Source: Gordionus sp. m RMFG-2023 | Lineage: Eukaryota > Nematomorpha > Gordioida > Chordodea > Parachordodidae | DNA: 64,000 nt | Direction of reading: 5' to 3' | Assembly: GCF_954871325.1 (NCBI RefSeq) | Contig: NC_088777.1 | Span: 21,367,366-21,431,365 of the forward strand | Shown here: one piece after another, positions 10,463 through 22,546 of the stretch | How the letters are laid out: every line of letters begins with the position of its first letter | How positions within the stretch are numbered: position 1 is the first letter of the stretch | The notes under the pieces: generated by a model | Database searches by the model: none | The model's input: the letters and a program-made list of their open reading frames with translations, nothing else | What the model was told of the DNA's origin: nothing | Translations under genes and position numbers: made by a program

Positions 10463-11473
10463 ATGTAATTGTCCTTCTGTCATGTAAACAAAATCAAAGC
10501 TACAGCTTTATAAATATCACCTAAAATAGATATAAAAATCCATTTTTAGGTATTAAAAATAATTGTGACAATTTGCCGAACAAAGATTTTAAATAAAATT
10601 ACAAGACATATGTATAGAAATAAATTAATATACCTTCACAATATAAAATAATTTGAGTCTTTTCTTTAAAAAAAATGTTCATAAAATAAATAGTAAAATG
10701 TGATGTGCTATAAAATTATTACAAAGATAAAAAAAATGTAATATGCAGCATAAATTTACAAAAAAAATTTACATAAAAAAAAACTTTCTCCAGTATGCAA
10801 ACTAAACAATATTCCCACCTCAAGGCATACCCATCAACATAAGCTGACCTTATCTGTAAAAATATTTTCCCTTCACATCATTGCATACCATAAAAATAAT
10901 CTAATAATTGCAAATAAAACTTTTTATAAAATTTTATAATTTAAAAAAAAAATTTATATATATATTAAATATAAAGATTTCATAATTTGAAAAAAAAAAA
11001 ATATTACACATCATCTAATATATCATATAAATCCATACCCAATTTATATATATATCAAATGCAGGCACTAAATCAAAATAACTATCCACCTATAACATTA
11101 TAGATATTATTCTGACTTCATCATACTTCAGTTCCTTTAAATTATCATTCATAATTATATATATCATATGTGTAATTCACATTACATCCTATTTCATAAA
11201 AATGGTTAATTACTTCAAAATAAACAACATTAACTCACTCTCAATAGATCACTTAATGATATATCAACCATAATTGAAACTGAATTACATATACAATATA
11301 TTAACATTAATTAATAATAAATTATCCCACATGTCCATCCCTTTAAAAACCCAAAATGCATAATTATATAAACATACTTTATTACAAAAGTCCATTTCTA
11401 TATATCTTCATAAATTTCAAATATTTAAATATTTAGCAATCCTTTCTGTCCTGCTGAACTTGAGGTCTTATCT

Positions 11474-11522
11474 TCCTATGACGGAATACCTATGACGGAA
11501 TACCTATGACGGAATACCTATA
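11474..11522 (+). repeat. 14-bp tandem repeat
   Basis: CCTATGACGGAATA is repeated three times exactly, followed by a partial fourth unit. Confidence 0.9.
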
Positions 11523-11603
11523 ACACCATTCAGTGAGTCTTAAAGCGTACCAAATAATAAGGCAATACTTATTGTCAAACATTGGATGTAAAATATACAT
11601 CTA

Positions 11604-11693
11604 GACATATAATACCACAAATATTATTGTCTTAAATGGCCAAAATGAAGACATCTAATACCTCAAATATTATTGTCTTAAATGGGCCAAAAC
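11604..11693 (+). repeat. Two-unit tandem duplication (about 47 bp)
   Basis: AATATTATTGTCTTAAATGG, followed by a CCAAAA word, occurs twice with a 47-bp offset. Confidence 0.75.
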
Positions 11694-12102
11694 GAATCAA
11701 ATATCATTAACCAATAATTAATCATTTTATTTTATTTTCAATCCTTATACTCATTACATACTTTCTATCTTAAATGTAAACTAAATATTTCAGATAAAAT
11801 TATAGAAACCCTTAAACTCACCTCTTAATCTCACTTACCCCTGTATAGTTTTTAGTACTTATGTTATGGTTTCACAGTAAAATTCAAAATTACATGAAAA
11901 AAATAGTTCTTACCCTTTTATAACGAATAACTCTTGAATCTCCAGGTTCTGTACATGCATCACTTTTAGTATTATAATAACATTTATTTTACATTCAAAT
12001 ATATATCCCATATATACTTATCATTCACCAAATACTTTATCCGTTTAATTCCAATTAAACCACCAATATATCACATATTATGTAACCCACTCACCTTTAA
12101 AC

Positions 12103-12228
12103 TTTATTTCAAATAGTTCAATTTATGACACTACCTTACCCACCATATTAAAAATATATAAACCTTTATTTCAAATGTAGTTCAATTTATGAAACTACCT
12201 TACTGACCACATTAATAATATACAAACA
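12103..12228 (+). repeat. Two-unit tandem duplication (about 62 bp)
   Basis: TTTATTTCAAAT, then AGTTCAATTTATGA and ACTACCTTAC, appear twice with a 62-bp offset. Confidence 0.75.
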
Positions 12229-12416
12229 TTAATAGAAATGAAATATTCATCATAATATTTCTTATTCCTTAACCTAGCCTATACAAACATAGCTATCATT
12301 TTTATCAATTAATTTATATCTTTAACATTAAATATTTACTGGTCTTACCTTTCTTATCCTTTACATTGCATTGTGATCCGCATTAATCCCTAAGTAAATC
12401 CTGGTCACGGCACCAT

Positions 12417-12653
12417 TAAAGAAGAAGTCATATTTATTCATTTTAAATATCTAAAGATTATAAATATCCAACTTCCATTATATTCTTCACCCCAAAAGAC
12501 ACCTAAAGAAAGCTCCATTGTTTCTCACCAACCCACGTGATGATCCCCTTTTTTTCTTTCCAACAAGGAAAACTTAATTCTCCTCTCAGAAAATAACTGG
12601 CATTTGATGTATTATATTAAATTTATTTCTTCTTTTTTTCAACAGCTACAACA
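12417..12653 (-). repeat. LTR (5' LTR in element orientation)
   Basis: Partner of 9784-10004, with the primer-binding-site-like sequence directly adjacent on its left. It ends CAACAGCTACAACA, then the ATTAT duplication. Confidence 0.85.
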
Positions 12654-12936
12654 ATTATAATATCAGATTTCATGATCATAATTCATTCATATTATACCAT
12701 TATTATATTTTCCAAATTAAGTTCATTATCAATCATAATTTTATCTATATCCATAATTTAATTTCATGAAATGTCCAATACATTTATATTGCTCAAATAA
12801 ATATCACATTTACAAAATAGTTTACTCGCCATGACATTTTCCAATCATTTCCCCTAATATATTCCATAAAACATTCAATAGATTCATATTACACATTATT
12901 TACATCCATGACTGCGCCAATATCATAAATAAAATA

Positions 12937-13064
12937 ATAATTTTAAACACAATATTTATTCATCTATATAACACATACATATAAAAGGCAGGATATAAAA
13001 TAATAATTGCAACAATATTTATTCATCTATATAACTCATACAAATAAAAGGCAGGATATAAAAT
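12937..13064 (+). repeat. Two tandem units of about 64 bp
   Basis: AATATTTATTCATCTATATAAC, continued by TCATAC and AAAAGGCAGGATATAAAAT, occurs twice in tandem (first word written here as AATATTTATT and CATCTATATAAC). A single diverged copy lies at 8345-8405. Confidence 0.75.
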
Positions 13065-13379
13065 ATATATATTGATCTCAGGCGCGTACGCAGGAATTTG
13101 GTCTGGGGGTGGGGGGGGGGGGGGGTGATAAATTTTTTAAAGAAATATTATTGTTTTTTAAAAATATAAAGCATAAATTTATTAGGACTAATAACTATTC
13201 CTAATACACAATTTTAAATTAATGTGAATTATAAAAAAATTATATGTAAATAATCACTTAAATGACCCAAAATAGAAATTTGAATTTTTTAAGCCTTTAC
13301 ACAAAAAGTTTTTTAGGAATAATTGTATTTTGTATGTTATATATTAATGTAAAATCCAATCTTAGTTGCGATTGAGATA

Positions 13380-14260
13380 ATTTTTCAATTATCTCATCCT
13401 TGCTTGTGGTCAAATGCCTATGAATATTCAAAAGATCCAAACCTTTCAATCTACTTTCACATGTTGTACTTCTTGGTATGTTTTTCAGAGACCTGCAGGC
13501 CCAGCCCCTGGGCCGGACAGTATTTTAATTTTTTTAAATATACCCAGGCCGGGCCCGAAATTTTTTTAAAAAAACACCCAAGCAGGGCCTGAATTATTCA
13601 AAAAAAACACCCAGGCCGGGCTGTAGTTTTTAAAACAGCCTATATTTGAAATCGTTATTATTAGCTATAAAAATCAAATTTATTTTTAGAAAATCCGGGC
13701 CGGGCCTGAAAATTTTATTTTAAAAAAAGCCGGGCCGAGACTGAAAATTTTTTAAAAAAAGCCGAGCCGGGCCTATAAATTTTTTTAAAAAAAGCCGGGC
13801 AGGGCCTGAAAATTTTTAAAAAAAACCCAGGCCGAGCCGTTAAAAATCTTAAAAAATCAGGGCCGTGCCCTGCAAATGGTACTTCTGCAGGCCTCTGTTA
13901 TTCTTCTTAAAAAAGATAGTGTTCTCTCATTAGTTTACTAATGGGAAGAGTTTATAAACCCTTTTAATACATTGGTAATCTAAAATGTGTTTGAAATAAT
14001 GCAGAGCATCCATGACATTTTTTGGGATTATATTAACAATAGTTAATCTTATAAACATAGTTATTCAGCTATTAAGGCATCATAAGATACTTTAACATCT
14101 TCATAATAAAAATCTAACAAATATTTTTTTTTCTATCACCATCTGAAAAAGATTGGGAAGGCTTTTGTGGAAGTAATAATTGCAGATGTAAGTGCTGCAT
14201 GATGAATTAAAAATTCATTTATTTGGGTTATAATAAGATATATTCTTCTACTGATCCTAT
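13380..14260 (-). pseudogene. hAT A transposase remnant, C-terminal part
   Basis: Aligns at nucleotide level with the 3' coding end of hAT B (14555-14788): CTTCTTAAA, GTTCT-TCATT and related words appear in the same order. It is interrupted by the MITE at 13486-13897. Multiple stops. Confidence 0.5.
13486..13897. mobile_element. 412-bp GC-punctuated MITE
   Basis: The ends are CAGAGACCTGCAG and CTGCAGGCCTCTG, an inverted repeat. The body alternates GGCCGGGC / GCCTGAAAA words with T/A runs about every 35-45 bp. Against the homologous intact sequence in hAT B (GTATGTTTTTAG-TCTTCTTAAA) it is a clean insertion, so the element really moved. The target duplication is unclear (perhaps only TT). It has no coding capacity, and its superfamily is undetermined. 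Confidence 0.7.
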
Positions 14261-14274
14261 ATTAATGTTTTAAC

Positions 14275-17200
14275 CATAGGTATAGCCAGGATTTTCTTAA
14301 AGGAGTGGGGGGGGGGGGATCACACAATTTCTGGGGGCTCCCCCCCAGACCCCCTTTTATAAATTTAAATTTTTTTAACAAATAATAAGCCCGGAAGAAA
14401 TATGAAATATATTTTTATTAGTTTATTGTTAATATAGATAGATCACACAAAAATGTGGTATTAATTTATGTCATAAGATAGATCATACAAAAACGTAATA
14501 ATAATTTATGTTTTGTGTAATATAAGATAGATCATACAAAAACGTGGTAATAATTTATAATGTTATATTAAATTTTCTTTTAGAATTTGATAATTCATTA
14601 ATTATTTCAGTATTATCTGGTGTTAATTCCCGATGAATATTTAATAGCGCTAAACCATTTAATCTATTTTGCAAGGTATTATTTCGTAAGTATGTTTTTA
14701 GTCTTCTTAAATTATATAAAGTTCTTTCATTTGTACATGTCGTAATTGAGAGGCATGCTAAAATTTGAAATAATTTTGTTATGTTCAATAATTCAATTAG
14801 TGTGTGTTTACAAATATTCAGTGCATTGCATTATCAGGCTTTATATCCATTCTTTTTAAATTGGCAAACCAATATTTAAATTCACTTATTACTTCTAATT
14901 CGGTCCCTACCATATCTTGCAAATAAAAATTATATAAATACTGAATTTTATTTCTAATGTCATCCGAAATGTTCACAGATGGATTAGAGTATAACAAAAT
15001 TTGAAAGTTACTTAGCAAAAGTTTATGGTTTAATAAACGTTCTTTAATCTGAGTTAAAAAAGTGTCCATAAGTGGTATAAAAATAATAATTTTGTAATAC
15101 TCCTCAACTGATTGTAAGGAAATATTATTCCTATGTACTTGTCTTGATACTATTCTTGGCATGCTTATTATCATATTATAAGATTGCACTTTTTTTTGAA
15201 CTTTGTTAAAAATCGTTCGAAATTCACAATCAGCATTTTTTCTTATCTGTAAAATAGCATTATATGCATCTTCAGCTAAGATCAATGCCTGAACCATATC
15301 TTGGTTCACTCTTTGAAAGGCTCTGCATAATAATATTGTGTGGCAGAAGAGAGTGTTAATGCAATTAATGGCCAATAAAAACTCAGGATCTTGAATCGCT
15401 TTCAAGATTCCATTGGCTTCTGCCACCACTGATGTATCTGTCCATCCACATATTTCCTCCAATACAACAATTATCGGGTCAACTAATTCAAGAAAAACTG
15501 CAACCGATTCATGTCGTAGGATCCATCTTGTAGGGCACATTTTCACAAGTTTATGATGATTATTGCCAAATTCTTCCATTGCCAGAATATTTTTGAGGAC
15601 ATTAGATCTTTTTGGATACTTGAACATATCATATACCTTGCCTATTGTGCCTTTTTAAATATATGATTATAATTAATATAAAAGTTTAATAAACCCATGG
15701 TACTACGAATAACGGGAATTGAGCAACAATCAGAAATGGCTAGATTTAGGAAATGCGATGCACAATGTACATAAATTGCAGTAGGATATTTTTTTATTAA
15801 ATGTGATTGAACACCATTTAAATGTCCACTCATAGCAGGGGCACCATCATATTCTTGTCCCCGCATAAAATTAACATTAATTTTAAATTTTTTAAGATGA
15901 ACATCAATAGTGTTAGCAAGACATTCACCTCTCATATCTTGAATCGGAATAAATTGCAAAAAGTCTTCTTTTATTTGAACTTCATCTATATAAATGATAA
16001 TAATTTGTATAAAATAAATATAAATTTTACCATTTTCAGAAAATAAATATCGAGCACACAAGGACATTTGCTCTATGCCAGATATATCAGTTGATTCATC
16101 TGCCAAGACTGAAAAGAATGGAGACTTGTTAATGTTGGCAACTACCTTTCTTAATATTAAATCATTACACACATCAATGATTTCGTTTTGAATGATGGGG
16201 CTTAAATATAAAGCATTTTTCGGTGCATTTAACAAGTTAATCCTGAGCTCATTATCTCCAATTGCTCGGTTTCTGAGAATAGCTCGAAAGTCCCATCATT
16301 TTCATTTGTATCATCCTTAAATATACAACCTGAATCTCGATGACCTCTTAATGCCATACATTGATTTCCACATGTAATTATTGCATCTATTATAGGAGAT
16401 ATTTTTCGTCTATTTTCATTTGCTATTTTCTTTTTACCTTGATCTTTATAAAAAATAAATAATTCTCTTATAATAATTTTTAATGGTTTACCTATTATAT
16501 GAATGATAGAATCTCTATCATTAGCATTAATTGCTCTAAGAGATGATATAATATTTTGTGTATTTTTATGGTATAAATTGTTTTGATGATTTTCAAAATT
16601 CTCTCCTGCATCTTTCCAACGTCTATATGGGCAATTCACAAGTCGCTTTAATTTTTGTTCACCTTTACCAACATATTTTGGTCCAAATAGAACACAATAT
16701 TTACAATAAGCCCCATTTTGTGAAGGTGAGTAAGCCAACCATAGCCAAGTGGTAAACCAATTAAATTGAAATTTTAATTTCCTTCTAGAAAGATCTCTTG
16801 GAAATTTATAATTATTGGGTGGCCTATATATACTCTCTAGTATATTAAAGTCTTTGGTAGGCTACATCCAATTGAACATAATTACTTATGTCAAATGGTA
16901 AAGTACCTAAATAAACTATTTACATATTTTTAAAATAGAAATTTTACTATCCATATTTTGAACTCTTGACTGTATAAGATTTACTGCAGATCTTTCATCA
17001 ACAACATTAACTTAAAAAAATGCAAATTACATAATGATATTAAAATAAAATACCTATTGGGACTACCTGGATGATAGGATTACTTTTCTCATTCTCTAGC
17101 ACAATCTCTAATATTTTATCATCTTTTTGAGAATCAATAACAACTAATAATAATTATTATATTAATATTCAAATAGTTCTTACTTGAATCAATGTCTCTT

Positions 17201-18090
17201 ATATTTAGAGAATTATTATCTCCCAGCAACATCACTAAAAAAAGATATATAAACTCAATATTAATATAAAATATACGTTAATCAATCCTTGTTAAATTTA
17301 TTCTAATTTCCTTCTTTTTTGATATATTTTCATGATTGTTACATAATATTTCTGATACCCTATTTTCACTTGAAATTGAATCAATTTTCTTGCGATGATG
17401 ATCTTGGTAGGAAATTAATATTTATTATAATAAATATAGAATTTCCTTTTTCATTTACATTCTTTAAAAGATATTTTCTGATGTCCATATCAATCTTAAA
17501 ACAAATATAATGCTTGTTGCTCGGTCAAAAAATTGCAAATTATATTTTAAAAATAAATTGGAAGGAAATTTAAAAAAAATGGGAATATGGTTATGTTAAT
17601 TTTTTATTAAATTTATAAATTAATTTAATTAATAATTTTGTAATTAAATTTTACTTTTATTAAGAAAAATAAATTAAAATAATTCACTATATATAATTAT
17701 GAAAAGTCATATTTATATATTAATTTACTTAGTATTTTTATAGATCTATTAATAGTAATTATATAAAGTTGACTTTTGTCTTATGACTTATATATGGCTT
17801 ATATTTCATTTTTTAAAATACATTTTTGATATCACTTTTTTATATATATTTATATATAAATCTTTTTAAAAAATATAAATTATAGTCAATAGTTTAAGTT
17901 TAAAAAATTATTAACTCTCATTATTTCTTTCATTATTGTTTAAGAAAATATATGCATACATTTTCGAGAGACAGGTAGTGGGTTGGGAATAAGGAACGTT
18001 TTTTTTATTAGTTTAAAATGATATTTATGAAAAGTGATATATTTCTAAAGGGGGGGATTTCCTCTTGCCCCCCCCCTGGCTACACCTATG
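14275..18090 (-). mobile_element. hAT element B, nearly full-length, inside hAT A
   Basis: TIRs are CATAGGTATAGCCAGG at the left and, read from the right end, CATAGGTGTAGCCAGG. The duplication is GTTTTAAC (14267-14274) and GGTTTAAC (18091-18098), 7 of 8. G runs lie just inside both ends. It carries an almost continuous minus-strand transposase (17488-14555). At 3.8 kb it is of normal autonomous hAT size. Another copy of its right end lies at 20985-21465. Confidence 0.9.
14555..17488 (-). CDS. hAT B transposase (ZMYM1/TTF + DUF4371 type), slightly broken
   Basis: The likely start is 17488 (MDIRKYLLKNVNEKG, typical of this family). An open block from about 16860 to 16229 has RPPNNYKFPRDLS, WFTTWLWLAYSPS and the TTF zinc-binding YCKYCVLF with a downstream YHKNTQ. 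The block 16235-15642 carries the DUF4371 core with catalytic-type motifs VLADESTDISG, YDGAPAMSG and YVHCASHFLNLA. Block 15627-14818 has the helical insert with TRWILRHESVAVFLEL. Block 14788-14555 is the C-terminal dimerisation region (ITTCTNERTLYNLRRL, LNGLALLNIHRE). Breaks are a frame change near 16235, a short gap near 15630 and another near 14800. Small AT-rich introns between exons near 17250-16860 are likely. Residues of the active site look preserved, so this copy died recently or is read through introns I cannot place. Confidence 0.8.
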
Positions 18091-18099
18091 GGTTTAACG

Positions 18100-18540
18100 A
18101 TGAGCTTGATTTGCTACAAGTCGAGGAACACAAATATTAAACACGTATATATCTGCTTTTGACTCAACAATAAAATATTAAATATTAAATTCTTCAACAA
18201 CATTAGCCCTAATTTCCTTGAGTTCTGATAAAATGCTCTCCGCTATTCTCATCTTCTTAATCAAATCAATGTCATGTTTTTGAAAAGTAATACTTAAAAT
18301 AGTTGTATAATTAAATAATACATTCTAATGAGAAATAAAATTTGGAATAAGCATTGAATCCAATAATTTTCTTGCTTCTGAGGAAATATTTCTTTCAGGC
18401 CATTGTGATATTTCAGTAATAGCAAATAATTGGCTCTTCTAATTCCTTAATAGCTGTAAGTGCTTGATGGAAGAGGCTCTATCTCGTTGGGCAAGGTTGC
18501 AATTTCTTTTTCCCTGTTGGACCAGAAGTTTCAGAAATAA
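18100..18540 (-). pseudogene. hAT A transposase remnant, N-terminal side of hAT B
   Basis: The minus strand reads NYTTILSITFQKHDIDLIKK followed by MRIAESILSELKEIRA (about 18190-18330), matching the DUF4371-type helical region. It is decayed beyond that. Confidence 0.5.
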
Positions 18541-18858
18541 TTATTATTTGAATAGAAATTTGAAAATGGTAGATAAATATTACGCCACTAAAAATTAAAA
18601 AATAATAAGTAAATATTACGCCGGAAAACTTGAAATCGAAATTAATTGATAAAATAACGTATGAATGTGATAATAAATGTAATAAAATATATATTTAATA
18701 TGAGATACGAATAAATATTAACAAATATAAATTAATATAAACAATAATATTTATATTTTTGAAAAATATATCCGGCATCTGCATTTTTTGGCTTTAGGGG
18801 GGGGGGGGGATTTGTCCCCCTACCCACCCCGCTGAGTACGCCAATGATTGATCTTAAT

Positions 18859-20895
18859 TAAATGTGGGCGCGGGCCTAATTAAAAAATTTACGTCCATTC
18901 ACACTTACCACTAAAAAATTTTCGACCCGACCCGCCCACTCACGAAAATATTTTGATTCACGCCCGTCACATCAGAAAATTCACGGTGTTTTTAAATTTT
19001 TCAAAACTATTGCTATAATTTTACACTTTTTTGAATTTATTCTATTTATTTCTCTAATTTCATAATCCATATTAGTAAAAAATAAATACAATCTATAAAT
19101 CGAAATTGATTTAGAAAAAGAAGAATGTCCATCTTTTTTTATTTCAATTGAGTACGCCTTTCCACTAACAAGAGATTGGCTATAGAAAATACCCTTTCAC
19201 TAGACTCGCTAATTTTCTCAAAAAAGCAGATGAATATTCCTGCTTCCAAAACTTCAAAATATTGTCTTGTTATTTATTTTATATGAATCTTTAAAGTTCA
19301 TCCTCACAGCTTTAATTGGTGATGCTGATGTTTCGTCAGACTAGAAATTCTATAAATTTTTCATTTAGAATATACTGTCTTTTATGAGTGTATGATGAAT
19401 TAGGAAAGTTATAAATGATAGTTGGTATTGACCATTTAGAATATACGTTTTTTTATGAGTTTAGGATAAGTTAGGAAAGTTATAAGTGATAGTTGGCATC
19501 GACTTATGCATATCATCTAATGTTATGTCATTTAGCATTTTTAAGATTGTTTTGTATATATCATCCTTTTCTTCTTCTATTAAAAACTTAAGTCTTTTGA
19601 AATTCGGATCTAGAATTAAGCCTACCTTATGTAGTGGCTGCATAATAAATCTTTCTTTTAAAAGAAATCTTGTTCTGTATTTTAAGGTTTTGATTATTAT
19701 TGTATCACGTTCAGAAGGTTTACAAAATTTTACTAATTTTTGTTTCCATAGATAAACTTCATTTATTGTGTAATGAAAATCTTTCAGATTATCCGAGCAA
19801 TCTTTAAATATTGTTAAAAATATATTTAACTCGCGTATGATGCTGATATCAATTGAATCTATTTAATTCTTATTTGCCAAACAAGTACACCTGTATTTCA
19901 GAATACGATTTTAAGAAACTCTGTATCATGATATATACAGAGTTTCATCTCGTTATTACATCTTGTTTAAGGGTGTGGTTTAGTTTGCTATTAGCTGTAG
20001 ATTGTTTGAAATATTGTACTATTTACCATTTATATTTAAGGCTATTTCAATTAAACAATTATCAAAAATATAAGGCATAATATTATTTAGTATGTGATAC
20101 ATGCTAGCGTTTCATCATCTTTGAATACACTTATAAGATTTGCTCCATTATCGTCACACAACTATACATTTATTTAAATCTACTTCTGTGTATTCTTCTA
20201 AAATTAAATTGAATACACTTTTAATATTGACGCCTGTTTTCATTTCCATTGTGGCCAAAACAAATGTTTTTAATTCAAAATCCTTAATGATAATATGTCG
20301 TAATGGTTTAAAAACTTCGATTATAATTGATCATGCTTTTAATCTTAATTTTTATTTCATGGTATATCTTTGGACCTATAGTATTCATGAGAGTTTTCCG
20401 GTTCACAATTTTTATATTTTGTTATCCATATGTAACACCAACATTTATCTCTTGGCCTAGCTTGTAAAATCCTTCACTTTCTGTTGCATTTAAAGATTGA
20501 AGATCTTTACAAATAAAACATAACTGACTTTTCTGTTTAAGAAATATTTAGCATAAAGTCTCGTAATAAAAAAACACCTAAATATAAAAGAAAATAGAAC
20601 TAACGAAATGATACCGGATGTTGTTTATAAAATGCGAAAGATTTTTAGTTTTCATAAATTATTTATTTTTTAAAAAGAACTAAATTAAATAAGAAAACAT
20701 ACAATATAATTATAAAATGCAAATTTATATTTATAAAAAATAAATTTAAAAAATTAAAATTTCCGTGATTCACAAGAAATTTATGTTCACTCCCTGAGAA
20801 AATTAAGGCCCGTCAGGCCCAGTCATTCACACTACGCAGTAACCCACCGTAACACGATGGGTCACGCGTAATTTCGCGGCCCGCGCCTACCTCTA
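18859..20895 (-). mobile_element. hAT element C (BED-finger type), deleted
   Basis: The left arm begins TAAATGTGGGCGCGGGCC. The right arm read inwards is TAGAGGTAGGCGCGGGCC. Both carry CCCGCCC / GGCCCG words in the first 150 bp. Minus-strand transposase remnants lie between. The candidate duplication (ATCTTAAT versus ATTTGGAT) matches at only 5 of 8, so the exact ends are uncertain. Its left end begins 4 bp after the ATTGATCT duplication of hAT A. Confidence 0.7.
19150..20520 (-). pseudogene. hAT C transposase, degraded
   Basis: From the N-terminus (high coordinates), ICKDLQSLNATESEGFYKL near 20470-20520 is the stretch that follows a BED finger in many hATs. At 19643-19461 the block VGLILDPNFKRLKFLIEEE is the 'ATxLDPRFK' region. 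Near 19150-19235, ISESSERVFSIANLLLVERR is the C-terminal dimerisation motif. The BED finger and catalytic core are missing or unrecognisable, with stops throughout. Confidence 0.65.
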
Positions 20896-20984
20896 ATTTG
20901 GATATCACATTATAATAGATGAAATGAGTGTTAGCTAGTTAACTTCAGCCATATTAAATCATAAATATATATAATCATTATAAA

Positions 20985-21465
20985 CATATGTGTAGCCAAG
21001 GGGGGGGGGGGGCAAGGGGAAATCCCCCCCTCAGAAATTTATAACTTTTTGTGAATATCATTTTAAGCTAATAAAAAATATCCTTCTTAGTCCTCCTCCC
21101 ACTTTCTGACAGTCAAAAATATATGCATATATCTTAAACAATAATTTGAAAGAAAGAATGTAAGGATATTTTTTTATAAAACTATTCATCATAATTTATA
21201 TATTTTTGGAAAAAAGCATTTATATATAAAAAAGTGAACTAAAAATGTTTTTAAAGAAATGGAATATAAGCCAAAGATAAGTCTTAAGACAAGAGTGAAA
21301 TGTATTATAATTATTAATAATAGATCCATAAAATTACTAAATAATATATATCAAATATATTTTTTTATAAAATGAGTAATTTTAATTTATTTATCTTAAT
21401 AAAAGTATATAATTATAAACTATTGATAAAATTAAATCATAAATTAAATAAAAAAATTAAAGCAC
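20985..21465. mobile_element. hAT B family, isolated terminal fragment
   Basis: Starts CATATGTGTAGCCAAG followed by a run of 12 G. For about 480 bp it matches the reverse complement of 17600-18090, the right end of hAT B (including AAATCCCCCCCT and TATCATTTTAA). No opposite end is seen nearby, so it is a truncated copy. Confidence 0.75.
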
Positions 21466-22546
21466 AATACAGATTTACAGTATATCTAATCTTATCAATT
21501 ATCATATGACTATCAAGTAATTTTTACCAATATAGCGAATTATATATGTTAAGGTGAGCAGGGAATTGTCAAATAGAATATTTATTAATTTAATTTATCT
21601 AAAATATATTATTACACAACTATAAATTACATGTATATATATACTTTTACAATCAATCAAATTCTTAATCTTGTGTCATGTGAATGAAATATTATAATTG
21701 TTTTAAATGTTAATATGTTAATAGATAATCATTTTATAAAATACAACGAATGAATGAAATAAATTGCAATTTATGCTAAACAACATCTAGTATAAATAAA
21801 ATAATTATAAATACAAATCCATAAGGAACCGTTCTGTTTTTGATCTTGAGCGCTTGTTGTTCAATCTTTGCAAAACGGTTTTGTTGTTCATTTCGTTTGA
21901 CATTGACTTTGTCATCCTTCTGTTAATTATTATCATTGTATGTTATTAAATATATATGCGAAGCAGAATGTAGGAAGTATTGAATAACGTCGGAATAGAA
22001 TCGTCGAGTAATCGAAATAGAATTAATTTAACGAATATTGAATTTGATTAAGAATAATTGAAGCAGAATAAATTTATCAAATATTTAATAATTGAAATAA
22101 ATAAATAATTGGTTGCGTTTTATTTTTTTTAATATTATATATATTGCGTTATAAATAATAACGTTTTATGTTTTTCTTAATTTCGCGTTTTATAATTAGA
22201 TATCATAGTGTGTCATTTTATATTAATTTTTTTAATTCCGCGTTCTTTATAATATATCATTTATATTTATTTTTGATTAAGCGTTTTTTTTAAAAAAATT
22301 ATTTTTATGTTATATGTATTTTTTAATAAAAGATGATATATAAGTTTTATATTATATGTATTTTTAATAAAAAATGATATTTAAATTTTATATTATATGT
22401 ATTTTTAATAAAAAATGATATGTACGTCTGTACATCCATCTCTCTCTTTAGAGATTTAAACTTTGTGCCCTTATTTTTTAATTAAAGTATTTTAAAATAA
22501 TAATTCATCATGAGATTGCTTTTAGTAAAAAATAATTTCTTAAGCC
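21466..22546. other. AT-rich sequence without a gene
   Basis: Nothing coding is seen. AACCGTTCTG near 21827 and CAAAACGGTT near 21870 form a short inverted repeat. Positions 22306-22422 hold three tandem copies of a unit of about 48 bp (TATATTATATGTATTTTTAA, then AAAATGATAT). Confidence 0.5.

Larger units (their letters stand above)
9784..12653 (-). mobile_element. Non-autonomous LTR retrotransposon (TRIM/LARD-like)
   Basis: Direct repeats of about 221 and 237 bp (9784-10004 and 12417-12653) end in CAACAGCTACAACA. The element is flanked by a 5-bp target duplication, ATTAT, on both sides (about 9779-9783 and 12654-12658). Read on the minus strand, the 5' LTR is followed at once by a primer-binding-site-like TGGTGCCGTGACC. 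The 3' LTR is preceded by a purine-rich GAAGGGTGGGCG. LTR termini are TG...TA. The 2.4-kb interior has no gag or pol similarity, so the element would depend on enzymes of a relative. It is a fossil, and moderate LTR divergence implies middle age. A solo LTR of the same family sits at 43651-44008. Confidence 0.8.
13079..18846 (-). mobile_element. hAT element A with G-rich ends, host of hAT B and a MITE
   Basis: The left end CAGGCGCGTACGCAGG and the right end CTGAGTACGCCAATG form the TIR. The 8-bp duplication ATTGATCT is perfect on both sides (13071-13078 and 18847-18854). Both ends carry long G runs just inside (about 13105-13125, and the block near 18795-18829). Minus-strand transposase remnants of the ZMYM1/DUF4371 type occur on both sides of the inserted hAT B. 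Minus its inserts the element is about 1.5 kb and badly decayed, yet its target duplication is intact. Confidence 0.9.

Noticed and set aside
9784-12653. A hidden gene in the LTR element interior
   Set aside because: No frame longer than about 60 codons and no gag, protease, reverse transcriptase or integrase motif in either strand.
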